Assembly (NCBI GenBank): GCA_036743375.1 | Contig: DAINPP010000011.1 | Span: forward strand, 1 to 64,000 | DNA: 64,000 bases | Source of the DNA: DAINPP01 sp036743375 | Lineage (GTDB): Bacteria; Thermotogota; Thermotogae; MWEM01 | Reading direction: 5' to 3' | Shown here: positions 32,797 to 42,224 of the stretch, one piece after another | Position numbering within the stretch: the first letter of the stretch is position 1 | Layout: each line of letters opens with the position of its first letter | Notes under the pieces: generated by a model | The model's database searches: none | What the model was told of the DNA's origin: nothing | Seen by the model: only the letters and a program-made list of their open reading frames with translations | Position numbers and translations under genes: made by a program

Positions 32797-34299
32797 GTGT
32801 TGCAATTCAAGAATTCGATAATAGTTTCATGTCAGGCTGAAGAAAACGAACCACTATACGGTTCTGAAGTTATGCAAAAAATGGCTATTGCAGCTGTAGA
32901 AGGTGGAGCAAGTGGCCTCAGGGTTAATACCCCGGAAGATATACGCGCCATAAAACAGGTTTCAGATTTACCCATTATAGGACTTCAAAAGGATAGAGAT
33001 GACAGTTACGAAGCCTTTATTACCGTGACTGAAGAACAGGTGGACAGTCTTGTGAAAGCGGGAGCGGATATTATCGCGATTGACTGTACACGGGTATCGC
33101 GACCGATTTCATTAAAAAAAATGTATGCCTACATCAGAAAAAATCATGGAGATATAAAAATCGTTGCCGATATTTCAGATATCGGAGATGTGAAAGAGAT
33201 CATCGGTTTAAAACCCGATTTTATTTCTACCACCCTTTCCGGATACACACCCTATACCCTGGGACGGCCAAAACCGGATTTCGATTTAATCAGGGAAATA
33301 AAGAAAATAACCGATATACCCATAATAGCCGAGGGAAATTATGTCTCACCTGAAATGATCAGAAAGGCGTTGCTGCTCGGTGCTTATTCAGTGGTTGTTG
33401 GGGGCGCGATAACGAGGCCACAGCAGATAACTAAGAGATTTAAGGATAGAATTGCCGATCTGGAGCATAGGGACATTCAAGCGATTGGTGTGGCTATTGA
33501 TGGAACAAGGACAAGGGTTGGAATTACCGATCAATATGGCCATCTAATCGATTTTATGGAAAAAAAGAATAGGGAGAGTTCCGATGAGATGATTACGGAC
33601 ATACTTGAAATGGTATCTTCCTTTTTCTCAGATGAAATTTCCGCGATAGGCATAGCGACAGCCGGGAGAATAGATGAAGCCAGTGGAGAAGTCCTTTATG
33701 CCTCGGAAAATCTTAAAAATTGGCAGGGTTTAAATTTCAAGGAGATAATTGGGGAAAAATTCGGAGTCATTCCATCGGTGAACAACGATTCCAATATGGC
33801 AGCGTATTGCCAATGGTTCTTTTCAGGATTGAAAGACATCGTTTATATAACGGTTGGCACCGGTATAGGTTCCGGAATCATAGTGAACGGAAGGCTCATA
33901 AACGGAATAACGGGTTCCGGTGGTGAGATTGGACATCTGATCTATCCTGGGAACGATAATATCTGTACATGTGGTAAAAGGGGCTGTATCGAAACAGTTC
34001 TGAAGGAAAGCGTTTTGCTTGAAATAGCGAATAAATCTGGAAAGGAAAAAAGAGAAGCCTTTGAAGATTACGTAAATTGCTTTGCATGGGTTCTCGATTC
34101 CCTGAAAAACACGGTTGATTTTGAAAGGATCTATCTCGGCGGAGCGATTACGAAATATGGGGAGGGCTATCTTGAAGGAATCAGGGAAGCCTTTGAAAGG
34201 ATAAATCTCAGGAATTCCGGAGACATTATCGAATTTTCGACGGTGGGAAAAAATGCAGGGGTAATTGGCGCGGCTGTCTATTCATTATTCGAAAAATAG
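32797..34299 (+). CDS. NanE-ROK fusion: N-acetylmannosamine-6-phosphate epimerase and ROK sugar kinase
   Basis: A 500-residue bifunctional protein. Residues about 1-225 match NanE, which converts ManNAc-6-P to GlcNAc-6-P (QAEENEPLY, GASGLRVNTPEDI, LPIIGLQKD, AGADIIAIDCT, a TIM barrel). Residues about 230-500 are a ROK kinase with IDGTRTRVGITD, the NNDSNMAAY catalytic Asp region, VGTGIGSG and the zinc motif GHLI...CTCGKRGCIE. The order (epimerase then kinase) makes ManNAc to GlcNAc-6-P by one polypeptide plausible. Start GTG 32797, seven bases after AAAGGAG. First gene of the operon. Confidence 0.92.
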   Translation: MLQFKNSIIVSCQAEENEPLYGSEVMQKMAIAAVEGGASGLRVNTPEDIRAIKQVSDLPIIGLQKDRDDSYEAFITVTEEQVDSLVKAGADIIAIDCTRVSRPISLKKMYAYIRKNHGDIKIVADISDIGDVKEIIGLKPDFISTTLSGYTPYTLGRPKPDFDLIREIKKITDIPIIAEGNYVSPEMIRKALLLGAYSVVVGGAITRPQQITKRFKDRIADLEHRDIQAIGVAIDGTRTRVGITDQYGHLIDFMEKKNRESSDEMITDILEMVSSFFSDEISAIGIATAGRIDEASGEVLYASENLKNWQGLNFKEIIGEKFGVIPSVNNDSNMAAYCQWFFSGLKDIVYITVGTGIGSGIIVNGRLINGITGSGGEIGHLIYPGNDNICTCGKRGCIETVLKESVLLEIANKSGKEKREAFEDYVNCFAWVLDSLKNTVDFERIYLGGAITKYGEGYLEGIREAFERINLRNSGDIIEFSTVGKNAGVIGAAVYSLFEK

Positions 34300-34309
34300 G
34301 AGGGGAAGT

Positions 34310-35731
34310 ATGAAAAAGGTAATGTTCAGTTTGTTAATTTTATCGATACTAAGTTTGGTAGCTTTTGGGAGTGATTCTATGAAATTAACCGGGGCTTTTT
34401 TTCAGTTAGGCAACCGAATGATGACGATGGGGGCCGATGAATGGGATGAGGAATTATCCGAATTCGGTAATTTGGGTATGGATACCATTATCGTTCAGTA
34501 TTCGGCGTACAACGATGTGTATTATTTCCCCTCAAAGTATGAAGATGTCGAGGATGGCTCCTTACCCGATGAAGCACTCATAGATGTTGTATGGGAAGGA
34601 ACGGAGAAATGTGATGAATTAAACGTGAAAATAACCAGGGACAAGGAAGTCGAATGGATTATTTTCCCCGAAATAGAAATTTATTCAAACGGAAAGAATA
34701 TCGCTTCCGGTCTTGAATATGAGATAAGACCAAAACCGTCAGCCAATTATCCGGATCAGGACAGAAAGCTGGTAGATGGATCTGAGGTGTTTTCCTGGGG
34801 AACAATGGTGGGATGGCAGAAAAAAGACAATATCGATATCACTTTCAAATTACCCGGGAATACCGTTGTGGAAAAAATCAGAATACCTTTCATGAGATCC
34901 ACGGTATCCGGTGTGGATGTGCCGGCTACCGGCTATACCGTATCTTTTTACAATGAAAAAGCTGCAACGGCTCAGTATTTCGTAGAGACACCTTATCCTG
35001 AAGCAGAGGAGAGGACCTATCCTCTGAATTATCTCATGAGCTCTGCCGAGAAATACGGAATAAATGTCTATTTGGGCCTTGCATTGGATTCAGGCTACTG
35101 GGAGGGAGAATTTTCCGTAAAGGATCAGGCAAGGTATAACAAAAACATCATGAAAGAATTGTACGAAATGTACAAGGACAACAAATCACTGGCAGGCTGG
35201 TATGCCCCTGAAGAAATAGATGACAGAAACTTCCAGACGGAGGATAAAAAAGAGGACCTTAAATATTATCTCAGCCAGATAGTTTCTTATGCCAAAATGC
35301 TGAGTAAAAAACCGGTGGTTATTTCTCCATACTTTGGTGTGGAACCAAATGGGGAAAAATATGCCGAATTCTGGGATGAGATCTTTTCAAAGGTCAAAAT
35401 AGGTATTTTTGCCATGCAGGATGGTGTGGGAACGAAAAGAACGACTGTGGAGGAATCCGCAGCGGTTTTTGAAGCACTTAAACCGGTAATGGACAAGTAT
35501 GGCATCAACTACTGGGCCAATCTCGAAGTATTTGAGCAGACACATGGCTGGCCGGTAGATTACGAACCGTGGGCGGCAAAAGCGGCTTCGATGGATACTT
35601 TGGAAAAACAGATAGAATTGATATCACCGTTTGTCGAAAAGCTTATCATCTTTGACTATCCAAATTATATGAGTCCTGAAACGGGAAGCGATTTGTATTC
35701 GGATTATGCGGAATACGCTGAGAATAAATAA
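34310..35731 (+). CDS. Secreted DUF4434-type TIM-barrel protein
   Basis: A 473-residue exported protein (signal MKKVMFSLLILSILSLVAFG). LTGAFFQLGNR...ELSEFGNLGMDTIIVQYS at the start and YLMSSAEKYGINVYLGL, SLAGWYAPEEIDD, KKPVVISPYFG and GINYWANLEVF later fit DUF4434, a glycoside-hydrolase-like barrel. A discoidin-like insert (SANYPDQDRKLVDGS...VEKIRIPFM) between about 90 and 230 resembles the flanks of the gene at 38789. Acidic Glu pair in APEEID could be catalytic. Start ATG 34310 follows AGGAGGGG, ten bases after the kinase stop. Substrate unknown, presumably an amino-sugar glycan. Confidence 0.75.
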   Translation: MKKVMFSLLILSILSLVAFGSDSMKLTGAFFQLGNRMMTMGADEWDEELSEFGNLGMDTIIVQYSAYNDVYYFPSKYEDVEDGSLPDEALIDVVWEGTEKCDELNVKITRDKEVEWIIFPEIEIYSNGKNIASGLEYEIRPKPSANYPDQDRKLVDGSEVFSWGTMVGWQKKDNIDITFKLPGNTVVEKIRIPFMRSTVSGVDVPATGYTVSFYNEKAATAQYFVETPYPEAEERTYPLNYLMSSAEKYGINVYLGLALDSGYWEGEFSVKDQARYNKNIMKELYEMYKDNKSLAGWYAPEEIDDRNFQTEDKKEDLKYYLSQIVSYAKMLSKKPVVISPYFGVEPNGEKYAEFWDEIFSKVKIGIFAMQDGVGTKRTTVEESAAVFEALKPVMDKYGINYWANLEVFEQTHGWPVDYEPWAAKAASMDTLEKQIELISPFVEKLIIFDYPNYMSPETGSDLYSDYAEYAENK

Positions 35732-35752
35732 ATATCAAAAGGGAGGAGAAAA

Positions 35753-37006
35753 ATGATTAAAAAAAGTATAGCTCTTATTCTTATGATATTGCTATGCACC
35801 ATGGCTTTTTCAAAGAAGGAAATAGTTTTCTGGAATGCTTGGGGAGGAGATGAAGGAAAAGTTCTCGAGGATATGATAGAGGAATACAACAACCTACAGG
35901 ATGAGGTCGTTGTAAGATCCGTGTTTGCACCCATCGGCATGGGAGAAAAGATCATGGCAACCCTGTCCGGTAACACGGTTCCCGATGTTATTACGGTCTG
36001 GGACTGGATGGTTGTTCCGCTTGGATTCAGGGGGCAGATTCTTCCCCTGAATGAGATGCTTGCCAAGGCTGGAATCGACGAAGAATACTATATCAACGGC
36101 GTCTGGGATTACGGATTTTATAAGGGAAGGAAATATGGTCTCCCCACCACGCTGAATGTTACGGCATTTATGTGGAATAAGGGGGCCTTTGAGGAAGTGG
36201 GACTGGATCCGGAGACCCCTCCAAAAAATATTGAAGAACTCGATGCATACACTGAAAAACTCATGAAATACAGAAAAAACGGAAAGCTGAAGCGACTTGG
36301 ATTTGATCCGGTGATCAGCCATATTTACTGTTATGTGTTTGGCGGAAAACTCTGGGATCCTGAGACCGGAGAGATCACCGCAAATGATCCCGGAAATATC
36401 AGGGCATACGAATGGCTTTCTTCCTATTATGAGAAGTACGATGTCAAGCAGAAAAGGATTTTTCAGGCCGGCTGGGGAGATGTATTCAGCCCGCTTAATC
36501 CATTTCTCAGAGGTGAAGTTGCCATGAAGGAAGGCTCTCAATGGGAGATCCTGGTGGCTCAGAAATTTGCAAAACCCGATTTTGATTATGGAATCTCTTA
36601 TTTTCCAGCTCCGGAAGGGGGCAGAGAAGATGTCTGTAACGTGAGTGGCTCCTTCTGGGTCATTCCTTCCGCTTCGAAAAATCAGGAGGAAGCCTTTGAA
36701 TTCATGAAATGGCTGACGGCACCAAAACAATCCGCGCATTTTGCGGCGGCACTTTATAACATTCCGCCTGTAAAAGATGCCTTAAACGATCCGGCTTTCA
36801 CACAGATCATAGATGACAAGATGCAGGTGTATATAGATTTGCTGACCAACGGATATGTCTATACGTTTCCAATGCTTCCGATAGGACAGACGTACCTTTC
36901 AGAAATGACACAGGCACTGGCCGATGTGCAGTTGGGTAATAAAACGGCTAAAGAAGCACTTGACTATGTACAGGACAGAATTACCGAGGAGTTAAGTAAT
37001 TACTGA
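35753..37006 (+). CDS. Sugar ABC transporter substrate-binding protein
   Basis: A 417-residue extracytoplasmic binding protein (family 1, MalE/UgpB-like) with a signal peptide (MIKKSIALILMILLCTMAFS). The opening VFWNAWGGDEGKVLEDMIEEYN is typical, followed by PDVITVWDW, GLPTTLNVTAFMWNK, and late FEFMKWLTAPKQSAHF. It captures an oligosaccharide or amino sugar for the two permeases downstream. No lipobox is evident. RBS GGGAGGAG. Its stop overlaps the next start (TGATG). Confidence 0.93.
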   Translation: MIKKSIALILMILLCTMAFSKKEIVFWNAWGGDEGKVLEDMIEEYNNLQDEVVVRSVFAPIGMGEKIMATLSGNTVPDVITVWDWMVVPLGFRGQILPLNEMLAKAGIDEEYYINGVWDYGFYKGRKYGLPTTLNVTAFMWNKGAFEEVGLDPETPPKNIEELDAYTEKLMKYRKNGKLKRLGFDPVISHIYCYVFGGKLWDPETGEITANDPGNIRAYEWLSSYYEKYDVKQKRIFQAGWGDVFSPLNPFLRGEVAMKEGSQWEILVAQKFAKPDFDYGISYFPAPEGGREDVCNVSGSFWVIPSASKNQEEAFEFMKWLTAPKQSAHFAAALYNIPPVKDALNDPAFTQIIDDKMQVYIDLLTNGYVYTFPMLPIGQTYLSEMTQALADVQLGNKTAKEALDYVQDRITEELSNY

Positions 37007-37905
37007 TGAACGAATATACATTAAAAGTTAGAAAAAGAACTTTCAAGAGGGAGAGTGTTCTCGGAGTCATATTTATCTCCCCCTGGATAGCCGGTTTTTT
37101 AATATTTACACTGTTTCCCGTACTCTATTCACTTTATTTGAGTTTTACCATGACAGGAGAAGGCGGTCACTTAAAGTGGATCGGTCTGGATAATTATCTG
37201 AGGGCTTTTGGGGAACGTGATTTCTGGCTATCCATCAAGAACACGCTGATACTTTCCGGTATAGGGATTCCCATAGCGCAGATAATGGCATTGATGGCCG
37301 CAATTCTCCTGAATGTGAGGATGAAGTATCAGGGACTTTTCCGGACGATATTCTTTCTTCCGAGTGTGGTACCTGCGGTGGCAACGGGATTGCTGTGGAA
37401 ATGGATCTTGAATCCGAGGCTTGGACCGATAAACGGTTTTTTAGAGGAACTCGGTTTTTCAGGTCCGGGCTGGCTGATAGATCCGGCATGGATTAAACCC
37501 TCACTCATATTGATGAGCTTCTGGGGAATTGGCGGAACCATGGTCATCTATCTCGCCGGTCTTCAGAATATTCCCGATGAATTGTATGAAGCGGCGGAAT
37601 TGGATGGGGCCAACAGCAGGCAAAGACTGAAAAGTATCACTTTACCCATGCTGAGACCTGTCACCCTGTTCAACACCATTATGGGGATTATCACATCTTT
37701 CCAGTCGTTTACACAGGTGATCATCATGCTGGATATGGATGGTGGTATAGAGAAATCCGGGCTGGTGTACGGTTTGTATATTTATACGAATGCGTTCAGA
37801 GATTTCAAAATGGGTTATGCAAGTGCCTTGTCCTGGGTGCTGCTGATCATCACGGCTGTTTCAATAGCCATAACGATGAAAGTCTTTAAAGACAGGGATA
37901 AATAA
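37006..37905 (+). CDS. Sugar ABC transporter permease (MalF/UgpA type)
   Basis: A 299-residue inner membrane permease with six helices and the ATPase-contact EAA loop ELYEAAELDGANSRQRLKSITLPML. It forms a heterodimer with the next gene product. Its start overlaps the binding protein stop by one base. No ABC ATPase is encoded in this operon, so a shared MsmX/UgpC-type ATPase from elsewhere in the genome must serve it. Confidence 0.94.
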   Translation: MNEYTLKVRKRTFKRESVLGVIFISPWIAGFLIFTLFPVLYSLYLSFTMTGEGGHLKWIGLDNYLRAFGERDFWLSIKNTLILSGIGIPIAQIMALMAAILLNVRMKYQGLFRTIFFLPSVVPAVATGLLWKWILNPRLGPINGFLEELGFSGPGWLIDPAWIKPSLILMSFWGIGGTMVIYLAGLQNIPDELYEAAELDGANSRQRLKSITLPMLRPVTLFNTIMGIITSFQSFTQVIIMLDMDGGIEKSGLVYGLYIYTNAFRDFKMGYASALSWVLLIITAVSIAITMKVFKDRDK

Positions 37906-37916
37906 GGGGGGAAGCG

Positions 37917-38750
37917 ATGACGAAGATAAATAAGAGTAGAAAAACGACGGTTTATATAGTGGCAGTCTTGTTGAGTTTGCTGTTTATTTTTCCTTTCTTG
38001 TGGATGGTTTCGACGTCTTTTAAAACTCAGGATCAGATATTCGATGCGCCGATGGAATTACTTCCAAATCCCTTTGTAACGGATGCCTACAGAGAACTGT
38101 TTACAGAGACGGATTTTTCAAGATATTTTTTAAATACGATTTTTGTCACGGGAATGACTTTGTTGGGCGTTCTGACTTCTTCATCGATTGTGGCCTTTGG
38201 TTTTTCATACTTTAAATTTCCTGCAAAAGAGGCGCTCTTTAAAGTCTTACTGGCGACGATGATGTTGCCGGCACAGGTTACGATGATTCCCCAGTACATG
38301 CTTTTTGACAAACTGGGCTGGGTGGGTTCTTTCAAACCTCTGATCATACCGACATTTTTTGGGGGAACCTGGGTAATATTTCTGTTAAGGCAATTTTTTG
38401 ATACCGTTCCGAAAGAATATGCCGAAGCTGCGAAAATGGATGGTGCAAATGAACTCAAGATATTTTTCAGGATTTATCTGCCGCTTGCCAAGGCACCGGT
38501 TGCGACGGCTGCCCTTTTTGTCTTCCTGTGGACCTGGACGGATTTTCTGAACCCGTTAATTTATCTGCATGACGATAAGATGTACACCTTATCGATCGCA
38601 CTGCACAGGATTGCATCGGGAACACATTATCCCAACTGGCCGGTTTTGATGGGCGGATCGTTGTTGATGGCTTTACCGATTATCATCCTCTTCTTCACCT
38701 CGCAGAAGACGTTTATAAACGGGGCAACGATAAGCGGAATAAAAGGATAA
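37917..38750 (+). CDS. Sugar ABC transporter permease (MalG/UgpE type)
   Basis: A 277-residue permease with six helices and the EAA loop YAEAAKMDGANELKIFFRIYLPL, ending in the usual FINGATISGIKG. It partners the preceding permease, 11 bases away. RBS AGGGGGG before ATG 37917. Confidence 0.94.
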   Translation: MTKINKSRKTTVYIVAVLLSLLFIFPFLWMVSTSFKTQDQIFDAPMELLPNPFVTDAYRELFTETDFSRYFLNTIFVTGMTLLGVLTSSSIVAFGFSYFKFPAKEALFKVLLATMMLPAQVTMIPQYMLFDKLGWVGSFKPLIIPTFFGGTWVIFLLRQFFDTVPKEYAEAAKMDGANELKIFFRIYLPLAKAPVATAALFVFLWTWTDFLNPLIYLHDDKMYTLSIALHRIASGTHYPNWPVLMGGSLLMALPIIILFFTSQKTFINGATISGIKG

Positions 38751-38788
38751 TTTATTATGAATACCATAACTCAACAGGAGGTTTTTTT

Positions 38789-39597
38789 ATGAAAAAGGCT
38801 TTATTATTGTCAATTTTGGTTATTTCATTCGTTTCTTTATGTCTATCTTCAGACTTCATCGTTTCGGAAGGGAAGTCTTATTTTGGTACTTTTCCGGTCA
38901 TAGATTCTTATCCGGATGTGGAAGGTAAAACACTGACAGATGGCGAATGGCGATTCGCATACGATGAATCCGTCGTAGCCGTTGAAAAAGCGGACATAAA
39001 TGGTGCGGATATCATCGTTGATCTCGGTGAATACAGAGAAGATCTGACCTATTTCGCCGTTAAATTTATGCTTTCACCGGCAGCTGCCGTCGTAGCACCT
39101 TACAGTTTTCTGGTTTCCGTCAGTGAGGACGATGAATTATACGAAATGGTCGGCATGGGAACGGAAGTGCTTGAAGGCTGGGAAAATGAAAGGATATTGA
39201 CGATGTTCCTTGCAACGGAAGAACCTGTAGAAGGACAGTTTGTGAAATTCTCCATAAGAAGGCAGGCAGGTGCATGGGTCTTATTAAGTGAAGTACAGGT
39301 TGGCGCCGGGGAATTACCGGAGGATATAGCCACACTTATGCCTGGACAGAGAGAGGTGGATTATGATGCACTGGAAAATCTCGCAGCGGGTATGCCCTAT
39401 TTCATGACACCGGAACCAAGTACCGCATACCCGGATGAGGGAGAAAAAGTAACGGATGGGAGTTATGCCTATTCCTGGGCGGATATGATCGGTTTCAAGG
39501 ACATTGAAGAAAATCCGACAATCATTCTGGATCTTGGAGACATCAGGAGTATCGAAAGAGTTGCCGGACATTTCATGTGCTCCAATGCATCTGCTGT
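38789..39597 (+). CDS. Secreted protein with discoidin-like repeats, truncated by the scaffold gap
   Basis: The first 269 residues of an exported protein (signal MKKALLLSILVISFVSLCLSS). Two copies of a beta-rich module are visible: TDGEWRF...IIVDLGEYREDLTYFAVKFM, and TDGSYAYSWADMIGF...TIILDLGDIRSIERVAGHFM. These resemble the extra domain of the DUF4434 protein at 34310 and F5/8-type carbohydrate-binding modules. The coding sequence runs into 100 N and its true end is unknown. It should not be joined to the sequence after the gap. RBS AGGAGG. Confidence 0.75.
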
Positions 39598-39697
39598 NNN
39601 NNNNNNNNNNNNNNNNNNNNNNNNNNNNNNNNNNNNNNNNNNNNNNNNNNNNNNNNNNNNNNNNNNNNNNNNNNNNNNNNNNNNNNNNNNNNNNNNN
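39598..39697. other. Assembly gap of 100 N
   Basis: Exactly 100 N, the usual placeholder for a gap of unknown length. It falls between the 5' part of a discoidin-like gene and a DUF4127 gene lacking its first residues. Real sequence is missing here and could include further genes. Confidence 0.98.
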
Positions 39698-41140
39698 AGA
39701 TTCTGTACCAGGGATTATTTTATACATATGGCTTCTGCAGCAGGGTTAGAGGTAATTACTCCGGAAAAGAGAATGTTGGGGATGAAAAAAACTCAGCCGG
39801 ATATTGGTAATTTACATCACTGGATGAGAAAGAATATTTCCGATGTCAGACATGCGATTATTTCAATGGACATGTTAATTCATGGGGGGCTCATTCCTTC
39901 GAGAATGAGCCTGGATTTACCGGAAACCCTCGAAAAGAGAATGGAGTTTTTAAAGGAATTAAGAAAGGAAAATATCAACGTCTACGCCTCAGTCTGTGTT
40001 ACCAGGGCACCATTTTACGATTCAGCTGAGGAAGAACCGGATTACTGGCAGTATTTTGGGGAAAAAATATACGATTATTCAAGGGAGATCGTAAAACGGG
40101 GCATCAACATACATGAAAAAGGGATGAAATTGCCGCAAACCGATATTCCAAGGTGGATTGTTGATGATTTTATCTGGAGACGACAGAGAAATTTCAAACT
40201 GATACAAAAGGCTATAGAATGTGTCGAAGAAAACACCATCACCTTTCTGAATCTGACCCTCGATGACAATTCGGAGGGAAGTATGTCCCTATTTGAAGCG
40301 GCTTTGCATCAGAAACTGGTAGATGAGAAAAGACTCAACGATAGGGTTTCGATACATGCGGGAGCGGATGAATCCACGCTCAGTCTCCTGTCGAGACTGT
40401 TATGTGATATGAGCGGAATAACTCCCAAATTTGAAATCACATATCTTTTTCCAGAGTATGCCGAATTTATACCGGCATACGAAGGGAGACCTCTGAAAGA
40501 GGGGTTGAGATCTCATGTGGAAAGCGCCGGTGGAAAAGTCGTAGAAAAACACGGAGACATCCTTCTCGCAGTCAGTAATCCCAGGGAGAAAGAAGACGGC
40601 ATGAATCAGAAAAGCGATCCACCCTATGAAGACAAATGCTGTGATTTTGTGGAAAAATGCAACGCTTCGGAAGGTGTAAAGGGCTATGTGAATATAAGAT
40701 ACACGAACGGCTCTGACAATGCCCTTATCGAAAAACTGCTTGATTCAGAACCGGATTGGAATATTACCAATATCAGCGGCTGGAATACGGCGGGAAACAC
40801 GATAGGAACGGTTTGTACGCACAGTATTATTCAGTTCCTGGTCTCAAAAGGGTTAATCGAAGGGGATATCGATCAATTAAGAACATTACAGTACATATTT
40901 CTCCTGGAGCATTGGGGATTTCAAAGTAATGCCAGAAAAGAACTGCTGGAGAAGGCAATGAACGAAAAGAATTCCAAACCTTGGTCTTTGATTGCCATAG
41001 AAGATTGGGCACTGGATTTAACGAAACGTATTCTGAATCCGTATTCTGAAAGAATAGCCGATTCACTCAATATCGGAATAGAGGATTTTGAACTCTTTTT
41101 TCCATGGCACCGATCATTTGAACTGGGAATAAAAATATAA
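39698..41140 (+). CDS. DUF4127 family protein, 5' end missing
   Basis: 480 residues of a cytoplasmic-looking protein. RFCTRDYFIHMASAAGLEVITP, then LG, ISMDMLIHGGLIPSR, VCVTRAPFYDS, LDDNSEGSMS, HAGADE and WNTAGNTIGTVCTHS follow the DUF4127 pattern. Family members usually begin with a few residues leading into a DxR motif, so perhaps 15-20 residues are lost in the N gap. The family has no settled function. It recurs near amino-sugar and glycan genes. The apparent reading-through from the upstream gene is an artefact of translating N. Confidence 0.8.
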   Translation, partial: RFCTRDYFIHMASAAGLEVITPEKRMLGMKKTQPDIGNLHHWMRKNISDVRHAIISMDMLIHGGLIPSRMSLDLPETLEKRMEFLKELRKENINVYASVCVTRAPFYDSAEEEPDYWQYFGEKIYDYSREIVKRGINIHEKGMKLPQTDIPRWIVDDFIWRRQRNFKLIQKAIECVEENTITFLNLTLDDNSEGSMSLFEAALHQKLVDEKRLNDRVSIHAGADESTLSLLSRLLCDMSGITPKFEITYLFPEYAEFIPAYEGRPLKEGLRSHVESAGGKVVEKHGDILLAVSNPREKEDGMNQKSDPPYEDKCCDFVEKCNASEGVKGYVNIRYTNGSDNALIEKLLDSEPDWNITNISGWNTAGNTIGTVCTHSIIQFLVSKGLIEGDIDQLRTLQYIFLLEHWGFQSNARKELLEKAMNEKNSKPWSLIAIEDWALDLTKRILNPYSERIADSLNIGIEDFELFFPWHRSFELGIKI

Positions 41141-41155
41141 AGAATGGGAGGCAGT

Positions 41156-42097
41156 ATGAAAAAAATTATTTTTCTTCTGATCATTATAATGGTAGCTACT
41201 GTTTCTTTTGCAGAGGGGGAAACACCTATACTGAAATTCTGGGTTATGAGTGATATACACAGTGCGGCTGATGCATTCGATAAGGCATTGAAAGATGCAT
41301 GGAAACAGACACCTGATTATGATCTCTTAATCCTTAACGGTGATCTGGTTGATATAGGACAGATAGAGGATTATGAAGGCGTTATGACCGTTTTAAATAA
41401 CGCAAGAGAAGAGGGAATAGTACCTGAAGCAGTTGAATTCAACATAGGAAATCATGAATATTACTACGCGTATGGAACTGGGGCACATGGCAGGAAATAT
41501 ACTGATATCCTGCAGGGGCGCTATTTCGAATATTCCGGAAGAGATGATTACTGGCATACGGTTGAGCTCAAAAAGATAGGATTTATTTCTCTGGGATCAG
41601 AGGTTACTTACAATAAATATGAAAACAAGAGTACGGTTTCAGCCGTGATATCCGATATGCAGATGGAATGGTTTGAAGATGAGGTTAAAAAATACAGTTC
41701 AACGGGCAAGCCTACTTTTGTATTTCTGCATCAGCCACTTGATGATACGGTTTATTTTTCAAGGTTTTATAAGGGCAATGTGGACAAAGATTCTGAGATA
41801 AAGAAAATTCTCAGTGAGAATTCCAATATGTTCTTTATCTCTTCACATTCTCATGAAGCCTTTGAGAATGGTGGTAATTTTTATCAGGATGAAAGTGGAT
41901 ATGTCTGTATAGACAGTTCTTCGGTCGTGAGGACCGCTGAGACCTCAGACAAAGGACATCATGAACAGACCTTGCTTGAAAATACCGGTCAAATGCTTTA
42001 TGTGGAAGTCTATTCCGATAAGGTTGTTTTAAAGGCAAGAGATTTTGTAAAAGATTGCTGGATAGACAACGCCTTTTTAACCGTTGATTTGAAATGA
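41156..42097 (+). CDS. Secreted calcineurin-like metallophosphoesterase
   Basis: A 313-residue exported enzyme (signal MKKIIFLLIIIMVATVSFA). Metal-site motifs are in order: MSDIHSAAD (DxH), ILNGDLVD (GDxxD), NIGNHEYY (GNHE), FLHQPLDD and SSHSHEAF (GHxH-like, with S for G). The fold hydrolyses phosphate esters; the substrate is unknown. It is last in the amino-sugar gene run before a terminator. Start ATG 41156 follows GGGAGG. Confidence 0.88.
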   Translation: MKKIIFLLIIIMVATVSFAEGETPILKFWVMSDIHSAADAFDKALKDAWKQTPDYDLLILNGDLVDIGQIEDYEGVMTVLNNAREEGIVPEAVEFNIGNHEYYYAYGTGAHGRKYTDILQGRYFEYSGRDDYWHTVELKKIGFISLGSEVTYNKYENKSTVSAVISDMQMEWFEDEVKKYSSTGKPTFVFLHQPLDDTVYFSRFYKGNVDKDSEIKKILSENSNMFFISSHSHEAFENGGNFYQDESGYVCIDSSSVVRTAETSDKGHHEQTLLENTGQMLYVEVYSDKVVLKARDFVKDCWIDNAFLTVDLK

Positions 42098-42100
42098 TGG

Positions 42101-42142
42101 ATAAATCCCGAAGAATCTTGTTTCTTCGGGGTTTATTTTTTT
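42101..42142 (+). terminator. Rho-independent terminator of the amino-sugar operon
   Basis: ATAAATCCCGAAGAA pairs with TTCTTCGGGGTTTAT and is followed by a T-run, just after the metallophosphoesterase stop. Confidence 0.85.
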
Positions 42143-42224
42143 ATATTTTTCTTGTATAATGAATTTTGGTTATGATAAATGTAAAATGTGCAATACACGG
42201 AACACTTTAGGTCAGGGGTGGAGA

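Noticed and set aside
38789..41140. One 783-residue protein spanning the N run
   Set aside because: The join depends on translating 100 placeholder N. Domain content differs on each side, so it is listed as two partial genes.
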